Below are positions 56,404 to 64,000 of a stretch of DNA of 64,000 bases, in pieces. A model generated the notes under the pieces. It had not been told where the DNA came from. It made no database searches and saw nothing but the letters and a program-made list of their open reading frames with translations. Origin of the DNA: Geodermatophilus bullaregiensis (GTDB taxonomy: Bacteria > Actinomycetota > Actinomycetes > Mycobacteriales > Geodermatophilaceae); contig NZ_JAFBCJ010000001.1 in assembly GCF_016907675.1 (NCBI RefSeq), positions 4,154,001 through 4,218,000 of the forward strand, read 5' to 3'. Within the stretch, counting starts at the first letter, position 1, and each line of letters starts with the position of its first letter. The position numbers were made by a program, and so were the translations under genes.

Positions 56404-56700
56404 TTGTCGCAGCCGCCGTACCAGCCCGCACCACACGTCCCCGCCGGCACCGCCGTCCAGCAGCCCGCCGCGCCCACCCAGATCGTCTTCCCCGGCCAGG
56501 TGCAGCTGCCGCCCCAGCCGCAGTTCGCGCCCTCGCCCCAGCAGTCCGCGCGGCTGCCCCAGGGGACGCTGGCCACCGGCTTCCCGAACTACGTCCCCCC
56601 GCCGCCGTCGCCGGTCAACCGGACCAGCCTCTACGTCGGGATCCTGGTCTGCCTGCTGACCGTCGCCTTCGCCGTCCTCGGCTTCCTGGTCGTCGGCTGA
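56404..56700 (+). CDS. Pro/Gln-rich single-pass membrane protein
   Basis: 98 residues from TTG 56404, chosen because GAGAGGA lies 7 bases upstream. The first ~70 residues are Pro/Gln-rich (SQPPYQPAPHVP, QLPPQPQFAPSPQQ) and one membrane helix ends the protein (YVGILVCLLTVAFAVLGFLV). Not recognised. The Gln-rich composition stands out from its neighbours. Confidence 0.6.
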   Translation: MSQPPYQPAPHVPAGTAVQQPAAPTQIVFPGQVQLPPQPQFAPSPQQSARLPQGTLATGFPNYVPPPPSPVNRTSLYVGILVCLLTVAFAVLGFLVVG

Positions 56701-56801
56701 CCTCACCGGCCGGCCGGCCCTCCTCCGCCCGGGTGGTCCGCCCGGGTTGCGCGCCCGCCGGGTCTGGCGCGTCCCCGGCCGGTGGGCCACGATCGCTGTC
56801 T

Positions 56802-56850
56802 GGCTCCGAGCGGACGTATGAGACGTCTACCTGACGCGGCACTCGGAGCC
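56802..56850 (+). promoter_or_regulatory. inverted repeat upstream of ppdK
   Basis: GGCTCCGAG (56802-56810) and CTCGGAGCC (56842-56850) flank a 31-base segment holding GACGTATGAGACGTC, a smaller inverted repeat. ppdK begins 89 bases downstream. Could be a leader hairpin, an operator or a terminator of the gene ending at 56700. Confidence 0.35.
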
Positions 56851-56938
56851 GTGCTCGCCGGGGCGGCGGACGGGGGACCCCGGGGCGCCGTCCCCGGCAG
56901 GCGAGGGGTCAGCCGGCGGACGAGCACGGAGGTGCACG

Positions 56939-59650
56939 GTGGGCAGCGGTACCGGGACGGCCACCTGGGTCTACGACTTCAGCGAGGGCAGCAAGGAGCA
57001 GAAGGACCTCCTCGGCGGCAAGGGGGCCAACCTCGCGGAGATGACCAACCTGGGCCTGCCGGTGCCGCCCGGGTTCACCATCACCACCGACGCCTGCCGC
57101 TACTACCTCGAGCACGGCAGCACCCCGCCCGACCTCGGCGGCCAGGTGACCGAGCACCTGACCGCGCTGGAGAAGTCGATGGGCAAGACCCTCGGCGACC
57201 CCGACGACCCGCTGCTGGTGTCGGTGCGGTCGGGCGCCGCGGCGTCCATGCCCGGGATGATGGAGACCGTCCTCAACGTCGGACTCAACGACGAGTCGGT
57301 CCGCGGGCTGGCCGCCCAGTCCGGGAGCGAGCGCTTCGCGTGGGACTCCTACCGCCGGTTGATCCAGATGTTCGGCAAGACCGTCCTCGACATCGACGGC
57401 GACCTGTTCGAGCACGCCCTCGACGAGGTCAAGCACGAGCAGGGCACCGACCTCGACCTCGACCTCGATGCCGGGCACCTCGAGGACGTCGTCGGCCGGT
57501 TCAGGGCCATCGTCCGCGAGCAGTGCGGTCGCGACTTCCCGCAGGACCCGCGCGAGCAGCTGGACCTGGCGATCAACGCCGTCTTCGACTCGTGGAACTC
57601 CGAGCGGGCGATCCTCTACCGCCGCCGCGAGCGCATCCCCAGCGACGCCGGCACCGCGGTCAACGTCGTCGCCATGGTCTTCGGCAACCTCGGCATGGAC
57701 TCCGGCACCGGCGTCGCCTTCACCCGCGACCCGGGCAGCGGCGAGCAGGGCGTGTACGGCGACTACCTGCAGAACGCGCAGGGGGAGGACGTCGTCGCCG
57801 GCATCCGCAACACCGTGCCGCTGCCCGACCTCAAGCGGATCGACGAGGGCGCCTACCGCGAGCTGCGGTCGATCATGAGCACGCTGGAGTCGCACTACCG
57901 CGACCTGTGCGACATCGAGTTCACCGTCGAGCGCAACAAGCTGTGGATGCTGCAGACCCGCGTCGGCAAGCGGACGGCGGCGGCGGCGTTCCGCATCGCC
58001 ACCCAGCTGGTCGACGAGGGCCTCATCGACATGGACGAGGCGGTCCGGCGGGTCACCGGCGAGCAGCTGGGCCAGCTGATGTTCCCGCGGTTCGTCTCCG
58101 GCGGGGACGCCACCCAGCTCACCCAGGGGATGAACGCCTCGCCCGGCGCCGCCGTGGGCCGGGCGGTGTTCTCCTCCGAGGTCGCCGTCCAGTGGGCCGA
58201 CCGGGGGGAGAGGGTGGTCCTCGTCCGGCGGGAGACCAACCCCGACGACCTGTCCGGGATGATCGCCGCCGAGGGCGTCCTGACCAGCCGCGGCGGCAAG
58301 ACCTCGCACGCCGCCGTCGTCGCCCGGGGCATGGGCAAGACCTGCGTCTGCGGCGCCGAGGAGCTGCAGGTCGACACGAAGAACCGCCGCTTCACCGCAC
58401 CCGGCGGCGTCACCGTCGAGGAGGGCGACGTCATCTCGATCGACGGGTCCACCGGGCGGGTGTGGCTCGGCGAGGTACCGGTCGAGGCCTCCGCCGTCGT
58501 CCGCTACTTCGAGGGCGAGATCGACCCGGGGTCCGCCGACGCCGACGACCTGGTGCGCAGCGTGCACCGGATCCTCGCCCACGCCGACGGGGCGCGGCGG
58601 CTGGAGGTGCGCACCAACGCCGACACCCCCGAGGACTCCGCCCGCGCCCGGCGGTTCGGTGCCCGGGGGATCGGCCTGTGCCGGACCGAGCACATGTTCC
58701 TCGGCGACCGGCGCCAGCTGGTGGAGAAGCTGATCCTGGCCGAGGACGACGAGGGCAAGCAGGCCGCGCTCGACGCGCTGGCGCCGCTGCAGAAGCAGGA
58801 CTTCCTGGAGATCTTCGAGGTGATGGACGGGCTGCCGGTGACGGTGCGGCTGCTCGACCCGCCGCTGCACGAGTTCCTGCCCGACCTCACCGACCTGTCG
58901 GTGCGGGTGGCGGTCGCCGAGGCGCAGGGGCACCCCGACGAGGGCAACCTGCGGCTGCTGGCCGCCGTCCGCCGGCTGCACGAGCAGAACCCGATGCTCG
59001 GGCTGCGCGGCGTCCGGCTCGGGCTGGTGGTCAAGGGCCTGTTCGCGATGCAGGTGCGGGCCATCGCCGAGGCGGCCTGCGAGCGCAAGGCGGCCGGGGG
59101 CGACCCCCGGCCGGAGATCATGATCCCGCTGGTCGGGGCGGTGCAGGAGCTGGAGGCCATCCGCGAGGAGTCCGAGCAGGTGCTGGCCGCGGTGTTCGAG
59201 GAGTGCGGCGCCGAGCTCGACGTCCTCATCGGCACGATGATCGAGGTGCCGCGCGCCGCGCTGACCGCCGCGGAGCTCGCCTCGTCGGCGGAGTTCTTCT
59301 CCTTCGGCACCAACGACCTGACCCAGATGACCTGGGGCTTCTCCCGGGACGACGTGGAGGCCGCGTTCTTCCACGCCTACCTGGACAAGGGCATCTTCGG
59401 CGTCTCGCCGTTCGAGTCGCTGGACCTGCCCGGCGTCGGGCGGCTCGTGGAGGTCGGCGTCGCGGAGGGCCGGGCGGCGCGGCCGGACCTCAAGCTCGGC
59501 GTCTGCGGCGAGCACGGCGGCGACCCGGACTCGGTGCACTTCTTCCACGAGGTGGGCCTGGACTACGTCTCCTGCTCGCCGTTCCGGGTGCCGGTGGCGC
59601 GGTTGGAGGCCGGCCGGGCGGCGCTCGGCGGCGGTCGCGCCGGGTCCTGA
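56939..59650 (+). CDS. ppdK: pyruvate, phosphate dikinase
   Basis: Interconverts pyruvate + ATP + Pi with PEP + AMP + PPi. 903 residues. N-terminal nucleotide domain (LLGGKGANLAEMTNLGLPVP, SVRSGAAASMPGMMETVLN), swivelling phosphohistidine domain with GGKTSHAAVVARGMGKTC (catalytic His about 458), and the C-terminal PEP/pyruvate barrel with GTNDLTQMTWGFSRDD and the catalytic Cys in GVCGEHGG. GTG 56939 with GGAGG upstream. Regulation by a PPDK kinase/phosphatase (PRP) cannot be judged; none is adjacent. Confidence 0.95.
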   Translation: MGSGTGTATWVYDFSEGSKEQKDLLGGKGANLAEMTNLGLPVPPGFTITTDACRYYLEHGSTPPDLGGQVTEHLTALEKSMGKTLGDPDDPLLVSVRSGAAASMPGMMETVLNVGLNDESVRGLAAQSGSERFAWDSYRRLIQMFGKTVLDIDGDLFEHALDEVKHEQGTDLDLDLDAGHLEDVVGRFRAIVREQCGRDFPQDPREQLDLAINAVFDSWNSERAILYRRRERIPSDAGTAVNVVAMVFGNLGMDSGTGVAFTRDPGSGEQGVYGDYLQNAQGEDVVAGIRNTVPLPDLKRIDEGAYRELRSIMSTLESHYRDLCDIEFTVERNKLWMLQTRVGKRTAAAAFRIATQLVDEGLIDMDEAVRRVTGEQLGQLMFPRFVSGGDATQLTQGMNASPGAAVGRAVFSSEVAVQWADRGERVVLVRRETNPDDLSGMIAAEGVLTSRGGKTSHAAVVARGMGKTCVCGAEELQVDTKNRRFTAPGGVTVEEGDVISIDGSTGRVWLGEVPVEASAVVRYFEGEIDPGSADADDLVRSVHRILAHADGARRLEVRTNADTPEDSARARRFGARGIGLCRTEHMFLGDRRQLVEKLILAEDDEGKQAALDALAPLQKQDFLEIFEVMDGLPVTVRLLDPPLHEFLPDLTDLSVRVAVAEAQGHPDEGNLRLLAAVRRLHEQNPMLGLRGVRLGLVVKGLFAMQVRAIAEAACERKAAGGDPRPEIMIPLVGAVQELEAIREESEQVLAAVFEECGAELDVLIGTMIEVPRAALTAAELASSAEFFSFGTNDLTQMTWGFSRDDVEAAFFHAYLDKGIFGVSPFESLDLPGVGRLVEVGVAEGRAARPDLKLGVCGEHGGDPDSVHFFHEVGLDYVSCSPFRVPVARLEAGRAALGGGRAGS

Positions 59651-59717
59651 GACGGCACACGCGCCACACCGGTCCCCGTGGCCACGCCGCGCGCCCGCTC
59701 CGTGATACCCATGGGGG

Positions 59718-60341
59718 ATGCGGGTGGGGGCGCTGCTGTCGCGGATGGTCGGCGCCGTCGTGCTCGCCGCGCTGCTGCTCGTCGCGTCCACCGCGGCCGC
59801 CATCTGGTACACCGCGCGGGGGGACGCCCGGCCGTCGTCCGACGCGATCGTGGTGCTGGGGTCGGCGCAGTACAACGGCGTCCCGTCGTCGATCTTCGAG
59901 GCCCGGCTGGAGCACGCGCTGTCGCTGTGGGAGGACGGCGTCGCGCCGGTCGTCGTCACGGTCGGCGGCAAGGCGGCCGGTGACGCGTTCACCGAGGCCG
60001 AGGCCGGCCGCGACTACCTCGTCGACGCCGGCGTGCCGGCCGACTCGCTGCTCGCGGTCCCCGAGGGCGTGGACACGCTGGAGAGCATGCGGGCGGTGGG
60101 GACGGCCTACGCCGAGCGCGGCTGGTCGACGGCCGTCCTGGTCACCGACCCGTGGCACGCGATGCGCGCCGAGCGGATGGCCGAGGACGCCGGGATGGAG
60201 GTGGAGAGCTCCCCGACCCGGCAGGGCCCGGCGGTGCAGACGCGCACCACGCAGTTCCGCTACATCCTGAGGGAGACGGCGGCCTACCTGCTCTACCGGG
60301 CGACCGGCGAGAGCGTGGCGGGGGCGCCGGGCATCGGCTGA
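59718..60341 (+). CDS. YdcF/SanA-type DUF218 membrane protein
   Basis: 207 residues: one N-terminal membrane helix (about 10-33) and a DUF218 domain with SDAIVVLGSAQYNGVPSSI, ARLEHALSLWEDG, VVVTVGGKAAGDAFTEAEAG, and VTDPWHAMRAERMAEDAG. SanA-like proteins affect envelope integrity in enterobacteria; enzymatic role unproven. ATG 59718; followed after 13 bases by the next gene. Confidence 0.85.
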   Translation: MRVGALLSRMVGAVVLAALLLVASTAAAIWYTARGDARPSSDAIVVLGSAQYNGVPSSIFEARLEHALSLWEDGVAPVVVTVGGKAAGDAFTEAEAGRDYLVDAGVPADSLLAVPEGVDTLESMRAVGTAYAERGWSTAVLVTDPWHAMRAERMAEDAGMEVESSPTRQGPAVQTRTTQFRYILRETAAYLLYRATGESVAGAPGIG

Positions 60342-60354
60342 GTGAGGAGGGACC

Positions 60355-60867
60355 GTGCTCGAACTGGGCAAGGCCGGTCGGGGCGGCACGGGGAAGGGCG
60401 TCCTGCCCGTGCTGTGCGACGGCCTCGTCGTCGCCACGCTGCGGGCGTCGAGGTGGAAGGAGGCGGCCACGGCCGTCGTCGGCGACCGCGAGTGGGTGCT
60501 CGCGAAGAGCAGGGGGACGCTCACCGCCCGTCGGGCGGGCGAGCCGGAGGACGCCGCCCGCCTGCGCGCCCGGCAGACGTCGTTCTGGAAGGGCACCTGG
60601 GAGGCCGACCTGGAGGGGACGACGCTGCGGTCGGAGGTCGTGTCCCGCTGGAAGGGCGGTCACCGGTACCTCGACGGCGACCGCGTGGTCGCCGAGACCG
60701 GGACGACGGGCGGCTGGTCACCGCGCCCGACACTGACCGCCGACGAGTCGCTGCCGCTGGACCACCAGGTCTTCCTGCTGTGGCTCGGGCTCGTGATGAG
60801 CCGCCGCGACGAGGCCGCGACGACGGCCGCGGTCGCGGGCGGCGCCGCCGCGGCAGGGGGCAGCTGA
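60355..60867 (+). CDS. conserved hypothetical protein
   Basis: 170 residues, soluble. A beta-rich pattern (LCDGLVVATLRASRWKEAAT, VGDREWVLAKSRGTL, TSFWKGTWEADLEG, YLDGDRVVAETGTTGGWSPR) with regularly placed aromatic residues, then one hydrophobic helix near the C-terminus (HQVFLLWLGLVMSRR). LURP-one-like or DUF-type scramblase fold is possible from the strand periodicity but not established. GTG 60355 with GAGGAGGG upstream. Confidence 0.65.
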   Translation: MLELGKAGRGGTGKGVLPVLCDGLVVATLRASRWKEAATAVVGDREWVLAKSRGTLTARRAGEPEDAARLRARQTSFWKGTWEADLEGTTLRSEVVSRWKGGHRYLDGDRVVAETGTTGGWSPRPTLTADESLPLDHQVFLLWLGLVMSRRDEAATTAAVAGGAAAAGGS

Positions 60868-61030
60868 GCCCGCGGCCGGGGACGATCGCTGGGGAGCGAT
60901 CGGGCCGCAGCCGGTCGATCGACCAGCGCGCAGCGGCCTGGGGACGGTGGCCGCTCCCGCCGTCCCGACGGGGGATGATCGGTGCGGGGCGCGCGCGGGC
61001 GTCCCGGCAGCAGCACGACGGAGGGGGCAC

Positions 61031-62914
61031 ATGGCCGGCCGGGGACGCATCCGGGCAGCGGACATCGCGCTGGTGCGCGAGCGCAGCCGGATCGACGAGG
61101 TGGTCGGCGAGCACCTGCAGCTCAAGCGCGCCGGGGGCGGCAGCCTCAAGGGGCTGTGCCCGTTCCACGACGAGAAGTCGCCGTCGTTCCACGTCACGCC
61201 CGCACGCAACCTCTTCCACTGCTTCGGGTGCGGCGCCGGTGGCGACGTCATCAGCTTCGTCCAGCAGATCGACCACCTCTCGTTCACCGAGGCCGTCGAG
61301 CGCCTGGCGGGGCGGGCCGACATCGACCTGAGGTACGAGGACGACGGCGGCCGGCCCACCGGGGCGCCCGACCGCGCGCAGGCCGGGCAGCGGGCGCGGC
61401 TGGTCGCGGCCAACACCGCGGCCGCCGAGTTCTACGCCGAGCAGCTGCGCAGCCCCGAGGCGGCGCCGGCCCGGCAGTTCCTCGCCGACCGGGGGTTCGA
61501 CCGGCAGGTCGCCGTCGACTTCGGCTGCGGGTTCGCCCCCGGCGGGTGGGACGGGCTGACCCGCCACCTGCGCGCGAAGGGCTACACCCAGCAGGAGCTG
61601 GTGCTGGGCGGGCTGGCCAAGGAGTCCTCGCGGGGCACGCTCATCGACCGGTTCCACCGCCGGTTGGTGTGGCCGATCCGGGACATCACCGGCGACGTCA
61701 TCGGCTTCGGCGCCCGCAAGCTCGCGCCCGACGACCCCGGCCCGAAGTACCTCAACACCCCCGACACGCCGCTGTACAAGAAGAGCACCGTCCTCTACGG
61801 CATCGAGCGGGCCAAGCGCGACATCGCCAAGCGCCACCAGGCCGTCGTCGTCGAGGGCTACACCGACGTCATGGCCTGCCACCTGGCCGGGGTGACCACC
61901 GCGGTCGCGTCCTGCGGGACCGCGTTCGGCGCGGAGCACATCGGCGTGCTGCGCCGGCTGCTCATGGACCAGGACGAGTTCCGCGGGGAGGTCGTCTACA
62001 CCTTCGACGGCGACGCCGCGGGGCAGGCCGCCGCGATGAAGACGTTCAAGGAGGACCAGCGCTTCGTCGCGCAGACCTTCGTCGCCGTGGAGCCCGACGG
62101 CCGCGACCCCTGCGAGCTGCGCCAGGAGCACGGCGACGCCGCCGTCCGCGACCTGGTGGCCCGCCGGACGCCGTTGATCGACTTCGTCCTGCGCACCACG
62201 CTGGCCGACTACGACCTCGACACCGTCGAGGGCCGGGTCGCCGCGCTCGACAGGACCGCGCCGCTGCTGGCCCAGGTCAAGGACCACGCGCTGCGCCCGG
62301 CCTACGCCCGCCGGCTGGCCGGGCTGATCGGCGACACCGACGAGGCCGAGGTGCTCGAGCGGGTGCGCCGCATCACCGGCGAGGGGAGCGCCCCGTCGCG
62401 CTCCCGGCCGCGGGTGCCCAAGCGGACGCCGGACGACGCCGCCGTCGCCGTCGAGCGCGAGGCGGTGAAGGCGGCGCTGCAGGTGCCCGAGATCGCGGGG
62501 CCCTCGTTCGACGCGGTGCCGGCCGAGGCCTACACCGACCCCGACCACGCCGCCGTCGCCGCGGCGGTGGCCGGAGCCGGGGGAGCGGCGGCCGCGCAGG
62601 TGACCGGGCCGGCGTGGCTCGACGAGGTGGCCGCGCACTGCGACCGGGAGACCGCCCGGGCGATGCTCACCGCGCTCGCCGTCGAGCCGCTGCGCTCGGT
62701 GGGGGAGGCCGACGCCGGCTACGTGTCGGCGGTGCTGGCCCGGCTGGAGGAGATGCACACCAACCGGCAGGTGGCGGCCATCAAGGGGCAGCTGCAGCGG
62801 ATGAACCCCGTCGAGCAGGGCGACGCGTACATGCGCCTGTTCACCCAGCTGATGGCGCTCGAGCAGAAGGCCATCTCGCTGCGCAAGCGGGCGATCGGCG
62901 GGCTGGGCGAGTGA
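61031..62914 (+). CDS. dnaG: DNA primase
   Basis: Makes RNA primers for replication. 627 residues: zinc-binding domain with LCPFHDEKSPSFHV and LFHCFGCGAGGDVISF, catalytic core with the TOPRIM motifs VVVEGYTDVMA and FDGDAAG, and a C-terminal DnaB-binding domain (about 450-627). ATG 61031 with GGAGGGGG upstream. In mycobacteria dnaG lies in the same gene order near glyS. Confidence 0.97.
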   Translation: MAGRGRIRAADIALVRERSRIDEVVGEHLQLKRAGGGSLKGLCPFHDEKSPSFHVTPARNLFHCFGCGAGGDVISFVQQIDHLSFTEAVERLAGRADIDLRYEDDGGRPTGAPDRAQAGQRARLVAANTAAAEFYAEQLRSPEAAPARQFLADRGFDRQVAVDFGCGFAPGGWDGLTRHLRAKGYTQQELVLGGLAKESSRGTLIDRFHRRLVWPIRDITGDVIGFGARKLAPDDPGPKYLNTPDTPLYKKSTVLYGIERAKRDIAKRHQAVVVEGYTDVMACHLAGVTTAVASCGTAFGAEHIGVLRRLLMDQDEFRGEVVYTFDGDAAGQAAAMKTFKEDQRFVAQTFVAVEPDGRDPCELRQEHGDAAVRDLVARRTPLIDFVLRTTLADYDLDTVEGRVAALDRTAPLLAQVKDHALRPAYARRLAGLIGDTDEAEVLERVRRITGEGSAPSRSRPRVPKRTPDDAAVAVEREAVKAALQVPEIAGPSFDAVPAEAYTDPDHAAVAAAVAGAGGAAAAQVTGPAWLDEVAAHCDRETARAMLTALAVEPLRSVGEADAGYVSAVLARLEEMHTNRQVAAIKGQLQRMNPVEQGDAYMRLFTQLMALEQKAISLRKRAIGGLGE

Positions 62915-63492
62915 GGCTCGCCGATCTGCTGCGCCGCCGCCTCGCCCGCCCGCCGGAGCCGGTGCGCGCCGTCGTCCAGGCATCGGCCGACCACGACGAG
63001 CGGGTGCTGGCGTGGGGCGAGCTGGTGCGCGGGCAGGGCTGGCTGGTGGCCACCAGCCGCGGCCTGCGGGTGGTGCCGGCCGGTCTGGCGCTCGACGAGG
63101 CGGGCGCCGTGGACGTGCTGCGCTGGCACGAGGTCGGCGCGGCCCGGTGGACGGCGACCAACGACGGCGGCGGCAGCTTCGCGGTGGTCGCGCTGACCGA
63201 GGTGGAGCCCGGCGTACAGGCGCGGGAGCAGGAGCAGCGGCACGCACTCAGCGACGCCGGCGACCTGCCGGCCGTGGTGCGCCGGCGGGTCGACGAGACC
63301 GTGGTGGCCAGCCGACGCACGCCGCTGCCGAACGGCGGCGGGGTGGTGCTCGTGGCGCGGCGGGTGCCCGGTCAGGCCGCGCGCGAGTGGACGGTCGTCT
63401 TCGACGACGACGCCGACCGCGGTGACCCGGAGGCGCGCGAGGTCGCCCGCCGCAAGCTGGAGGAGGCCGTCGCGGGGGACCGGCCGGACTGA
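62911..63492 (+). CDS. conserved hypothetical protein downstream of dnaG
   Basis: 193 residues, soluble, probably PH-like in the first half (ERVLAWGELVRGQGWLVATS, RGLRVVPAGL, LRWHEVGAARW) followed by a charged helical tail (EAREVARRKLEEAV). A 'GELVRGQGWLVATSRGL' style strand pair is typical of small actinobacterial proteins after dnaG. GTG overlaps the dnaG stop (GTGA). Function unknown. Confidence 0.75.
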   Translation: MRLADLLRRRLARPPEPVRAVVQASADHDERVLAWGELVRGQGWLVATSRGLRVVPAGLALDEAGAVDVLRWHEVGAARWTATNDGGGSFAVVALTEVEPGVQAREQEQRHALSDAGDLPAVVRRRVDETVVASRRTPLPNGGGVVLVARRVPGQAAREWTVVFDDDADRGDPEAREVARRKLEEAVAGDRPD

Positions 63493-63510
63493 CGTCGTCC
63501 GGCCGGCCCC
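63475..63510. terminator. terminator between convergent genes
   Basis: CCGGCCGGAC (63480-63489), 7-base loop, GTCCGGCCGG (63497-63506), extended by GGGG/CCCC across a single bulged A. Begins within the 3' end of the plus-strand gene. Confidence 0.6.
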
Positions 63511-63517
63511 GGCGTGG

Positions 63518-63835
63518 TCAGGCGATCGGCGGCGGGTCGACCGGCAGGGCGGTGACGTCGGGCGAGCTGGTGGCCGTGGCCGGCGGCGTCGTCGTGGTGC
63601 CGGTGCTGCGCGCCGACGTGCTCGACTCGGGCGTCGTGTCGCGGCCCATCTTGGACTTCACCGAGCTGACCGCGTCGTCGGCGCGGGCCTGTGCCATGCC
63701 GGCCAGGCCCTGCAGCTGCGGGTTGTCCTTGGCGTCGGACCACATCCGCAAGATCTGCTCGTAGCGCTCGCGGCCGGCCCTGGCGCCGAGCACGTAGCCG
63801 GCACCGAAGCCGACGAGGAAGGAGAACTTGGCCAC
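63518..63835 (-). CDS. YtxH-like small protein
   Basis: 105 residues. VAKFSFLVGFGAGYVLGARA is a Gly-rich membrane-inserting helix as in YtxH-type proteins, followed by GRERYEQILRMWSDAKDNPQ, an amphipathic helix, and a Ser/Thr/Pro-rich tail. GTG 63835 has GGAGG upstream. Probably membrane-associated; role unknown. Confidence 0.75.
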   Translation of the reverse strand: MAKFSFLVGFGAGYVLGARAGRERYEQILRMWSDAKDNPQLQGLAGMAQARADDAVSSVKSKMGRDTTPESSTSARSTGTTTTPPATATSSPDVTALPVDPPPIA

Positions 63836-63941
63836 GGGGGGACCTCCGGGTTGGTGAGCGGACACCGAGCGGGTGATCACGCTACGGCCGCACGCGGCGC
63901 CCCGCGACGGGAGCCTGCGCGGGACGTCCGGACCCGTGCGG

Positions 63942-63947
63942 TACTCT
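63942..63947 (+). promoter_or_regulatory. candidate -10 box for the tRNA gene
   Basis: TACTCT, 28 bases before the presumed 5' end of the tRNA. The -35 region is unconvincing. Confidence 0.35.
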
Positions 63948-63975
63948 CGACGGGCGCGCGGGTCGTACCCGCCCG

Positions 63976-64000
63976 TCCCCCGTAGCTCAATTGGCAGAGC
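63976..64000 (+). tRNA. tRNA gene, 5' part only (perhaps tRNA-Asn)
   Basis: TCCCCCG acceptor strand (63976-63982), TA, then D arm GCTC-AATTGGCA-GAGC ending at the window edge. The 5' sequence resembles actinobacterial tRNA-Asn, but the anticodon is outside the window, so the identity is a guess. Confidence 0.8.

Overview
The window is very GC-rich (roughly three quarters G+C by eye) actinobacterial chromosome, most likely from Geodermatophilaceae (Blastococcus/Geodermatophilus type). Three things point there. The core genes follow, in opposite orientation, the order of the Mycobacterium tuberculosis region between the comEA/holA block and dnaG. GTG starts and leaderless promoters are common. 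The selenocysteine tRNA has a CUA anticodon, a trait reported from that family. No phage, transposon, rRNA or CRISPR array was seen.

Layout. 1-10.9 kb: degV (partial), comEA-comEC-holA, rpsT (opposite strand), lepA, a MOSC protein, then an LprG-like lipoprotein overlapping a P55-like MFS exporter. 11-13.8 kb, minus strand: a small HTH regulator with a Clp-N-only protein under a promoter covered by two palindromes, then an ABM protein, an MDR reductase and a secreted protein. 13.9-18.2 kb: the selenocysteine island selD / selC / selA-selB. 18.2-25.6 kb: a truncated PH-domain gene, a 52-residue protein, an enoyl-CoA hydratase, hemW, a truncated LitR-like MerR protein, a Brp/Blh carotene oxygenase, and an ABC exporter-kinase-regulator operon. 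25.7-29.7 kb: a GNAT and a ParB-fold-like protein divergent from CIRCE-hrcA-dnaJ-rsmE. 29.8-33.1 kb: phnD-phnC-phnE(fused). 33.3-41.1 kb: HIT protein, phoH-ybeY-corC-cdd-like-era-recO-uppS. 41.2-50.2 kb: an uncharacterised operon (two-Rossmann protein, small membrane protein, zinc-ribbon/FHA protein) followed by a CPA2 antiporter and two Ser/Thr kinases. 50.4-64 kb: glyS, a GT9 glycosyltransferase, dusB, small membrane proteins, ppdK, a YdcF protein, dnaG and the start of a tRNA.

Function. Most of the window is housekeeping: translation and ribosome quality control (rpsT, lepA, ybeY, era, rsmE, glyS, dusB), replication and repair (holA, dnaG, recO), heat shock (hrcA/CIRCE/dnaJ) and envelope (uppS, lipoprotein/MFS pair). 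The selenium island supplies selenophosphate (SelD), the tRNA, Sec-tRNA synthesis (SelA) and the dedicated elongation factor (SelB). Because the tRNA anticodon is CUA, selenocysteine should be inserted at UAG rather than UGA. No selenoprotein gene lies in the window, and four genes here still appear to end at TAG.

Cautions. comEC has no in-frame stop until 5405, inside and beyond holA. A small gene near 33.75 kb looks frameshifted. Many starts are GTG/TTG (one perhaps CTG); where I chose between starts the reason is given. No stretch over 300 bases lacks a gene.
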